This document shows positions 6,680 to 7,590 of a DNA stretch of 7,590 bases, piece by piece. Both the position numbers and the translations under genes were made by a program. Numbering within the stretch: position 1 is the stretch's first letter; each line of letters begins with the position of its first letter. This stretch comes from Deltaproteobacteria bacterium (GTDB lineage: Bacteria > JAMCPX01): NCBI GenBank assembly GCA_023489065.1, contig JAMDCL010000069.1:4057-11646 (forward strand), read 5' to 3'. The notes under the pieces were generated by a model. It did no database searches. It had not been told where the DNA came from and was given only the letters and a program-made list of their open reading frames with translations.

Positions 6680-7590
6680 ATGGGATACACCTGGGAAAAT
6701 CAAATTAAAGAGATAAAGGAACGGATAAACATAACCGATGTAGTGGCCGGCTATGTTACCTTAAAAAAAAGCGGTGACAATTTTGTAGGGCTATGCCCTT
6801 TTCACAATGAAAAAACACCTTCTTTTACCGTCAATGAAAAGAAAGGTGTTTTTCATTGTTTTGGGTGCGGAGCAGGCGGCGATGTCATAAGTTTTCTGAC
6901 CCGTATCAGGAACGAAGGCTTTAACGATACCGTACGATACCTCGCAAACATGGCAGGGGTACAGCTTGAGGAAAGCACTTCCGATAAAAACAAGCATACG
7001 TATTATTCGATAAACGAGCAGCTCGCCAACTATTATCACAACCTCTTGTTTTCCGATCCTGCCGGCAAGAAAGCTTTCAAATATCTTACCGTGGAGAGGG
7101 GACTCAGCACCAAAACGATAAATGACGCTCTGGTGGGGTATGCACCGAACAGATGGGACACTGCCGTATCATTCCTAAAAACAAACAAGCTTCCGCTCAC
7201 CATGGCTATTGACATCGGTCTCATCATGAAAAAACAATCGGGTAACGATTATTTCGACAGGTTCAGAGGAAGGATCATGTTTCCCATCAAAGACTATAGG
7301 GGAAGGGTCATAGCTTACGGGGGAAGAATGTTTGAAGGAGAAGAGCCAAAATACCTTAATTCTCCCGATTCCGATATTTATAAAAAGGGTATGTCGCTCT
7401 ACGGGATAGATATCGCGAAACCTCATATCGACAAGACAGGGTTTGCGCTCTTCGTAGAAGGATATATGGACGTATTGCTGCTGCATCAGCACGGCTTTAA
7501 AAACGCTGTCGCAACAACGGGCACCGCAGTGAGCCTTTACCATATCAATACCGTGTCAAGGTATGCACATCATATTGTTTTTCTGTTTGA
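6680..7590 (+). CDS. dnaG: DNA primase (3'-truncated)
   Basis: Primase makes the short RNA primers for lagging-strand replication and works with the replicative helicase. The first 303 codons are present and the frame runs off the right edge. The N-terminal CHC2 zinc domain has ligands C39, H42, C60 and C63 (LCPFHNEKTPSF, FHCFGCGAGGD). The RNA-polymerase core begins near residue 110 and contains the basic RFRGRIMFPI motif (194-203), KYLNSPDS (224-231) and the first Toprim acidic motif FVEGYMDVL (258-266, Glu260). The window stops just where the DGD metal motif should follow (FLF, then GA of the next codon). The start ATG has a weak TGGA site 7 nt upstream, much poorer than that of rpsU, consistent with primase being made in low amount. 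No terminator separates it from rpsU. A long hairpin lies in its coding sequence at 6804-6859. Confidence 0.96.
   Translation, partial: MGYTWENQIKEIKERINITDVVAGYVTLKKSGDNFVGLCPFHNEKTPSFTVNEKKGVFHCFGCGAGGDVISFLTRIRNEGFNDTVRYLANMAGVQLEESTSDKNKHTYYSINEQLANYYHNLLFSDPAGKKAFKYLTVERGLSTKTINDALVGYAPNRWDTAVSFLKTNKLPLTMAIDIGLIMKKQSGNDYFDRFRGRIMFPIKDYRGRVIAYGGRMFEGEEPKYLNSPDSDIYKKGMSLYGIDIAKPHIDKTGFALFVEGYMDVLLLHQHGFKNAVATTGTAVSLYHINTVSRYAHHIVFLF
6804..6859. repeat. Long imperfect inverted repeat inside dnaG
   Basis: Arms 6804-6826 and 6837-6859 (23 nt each) are complementary over 22 pairs, in blocks of 11, 6 and 5, interrupted only by one bulged A on the left and one bulged A on the right. The loop is 10 nt (6827-6836). 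In mRNA this is a long, mostly A-U stem starting about 124 nt after the dnaG ATG. It covers the codons for HNEKTPSF through KKGVFHC of the zinc domain. The pairing is seen directly; any effect on dnaG expression is inference, and A/T-rich codon choice over lysine, phenylalanine and histidine residues may account for part of it. Confidence 0.65.

Noticed and set aside
6763..6770. A8 run early in dnaG as a frameshift or slippage site
   Set aside because: The normal frame continues with an intact primase sequence, and no stimulatory stem-loop follows within about 10 nt. The hairpin at 6804 is too far away for classic programmed frameshifting.

Overview
The window reads as a chromosomal segment from a Gram-negative bacterium. 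It carries type II secretion (T2SS) inner-membrane genes, including a gspN, a ribosomal protein S21 gene, and an exported protease with a MYXO-CTERM-like tail. The gspL-gspM-gspN set combined with such a tail suggests a deltaproteobacterium in the broad sense (Desulfobacterota, Myxococcota or relatives). That placement is inference; the window has no rRNA or other strong phylogenetic marker. Every gene I can support is on the + strand and the coding density is high.

Left part (1-3745) is one tightly packed run of genes. It starts with the 3' portion of accA (carboxyltransferase alpha subunit of acetyl-CoA carboxylase, fatty acid synthesis). Six bases later comes gspL, then gspM (1-nt overlap) and gspN (8-nt overlap). 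GspL and GspM form the inner-membrane platform of the T2SS, linking the cytoplasmic ATPase to the pseudopilus. GspN is an accessory membrane-anchored protein of the same system. The spacing implies co-transcription and translational coupling with accA.

Middle part (3746-6314): a short non-coding gap holds a palindromic element. Its core is a perfect GC-rich hairpin of the REP type, and a longer imperfect inverted repeat reaches the ribosome binding site of the next gene. That gene encodes an 811-residue subtilisin-family (S8) protease with a signal peptide, propeptide, catalytic domain carrying a large insert, a fibronectin-III-like domain and a C-terminal Gly-Cys-x-Cys / membrane helix / basic tail. 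It is a plausible T2SS cargo that is then anchored at the cell surface.

Right part (6315-7590): after a 140-nt gap with a good sigma-70-type promoter come rpsU (ribosomal protein S21) and the first 303 codons of dnaG (primase). This is the start of the classic rpsU-dnaG-(rpoD) macromolecular synthesis operon. A 22-bp imperfect hairpin lies inside dnaG, over the codons of the zinc-binding domain.

I see no complete undescribed system. The points most worth a second look are the tail-anchored protease beside T2SS genes, the palindromic element overlapping its translation signal, and the long hairpin inside dnaG.
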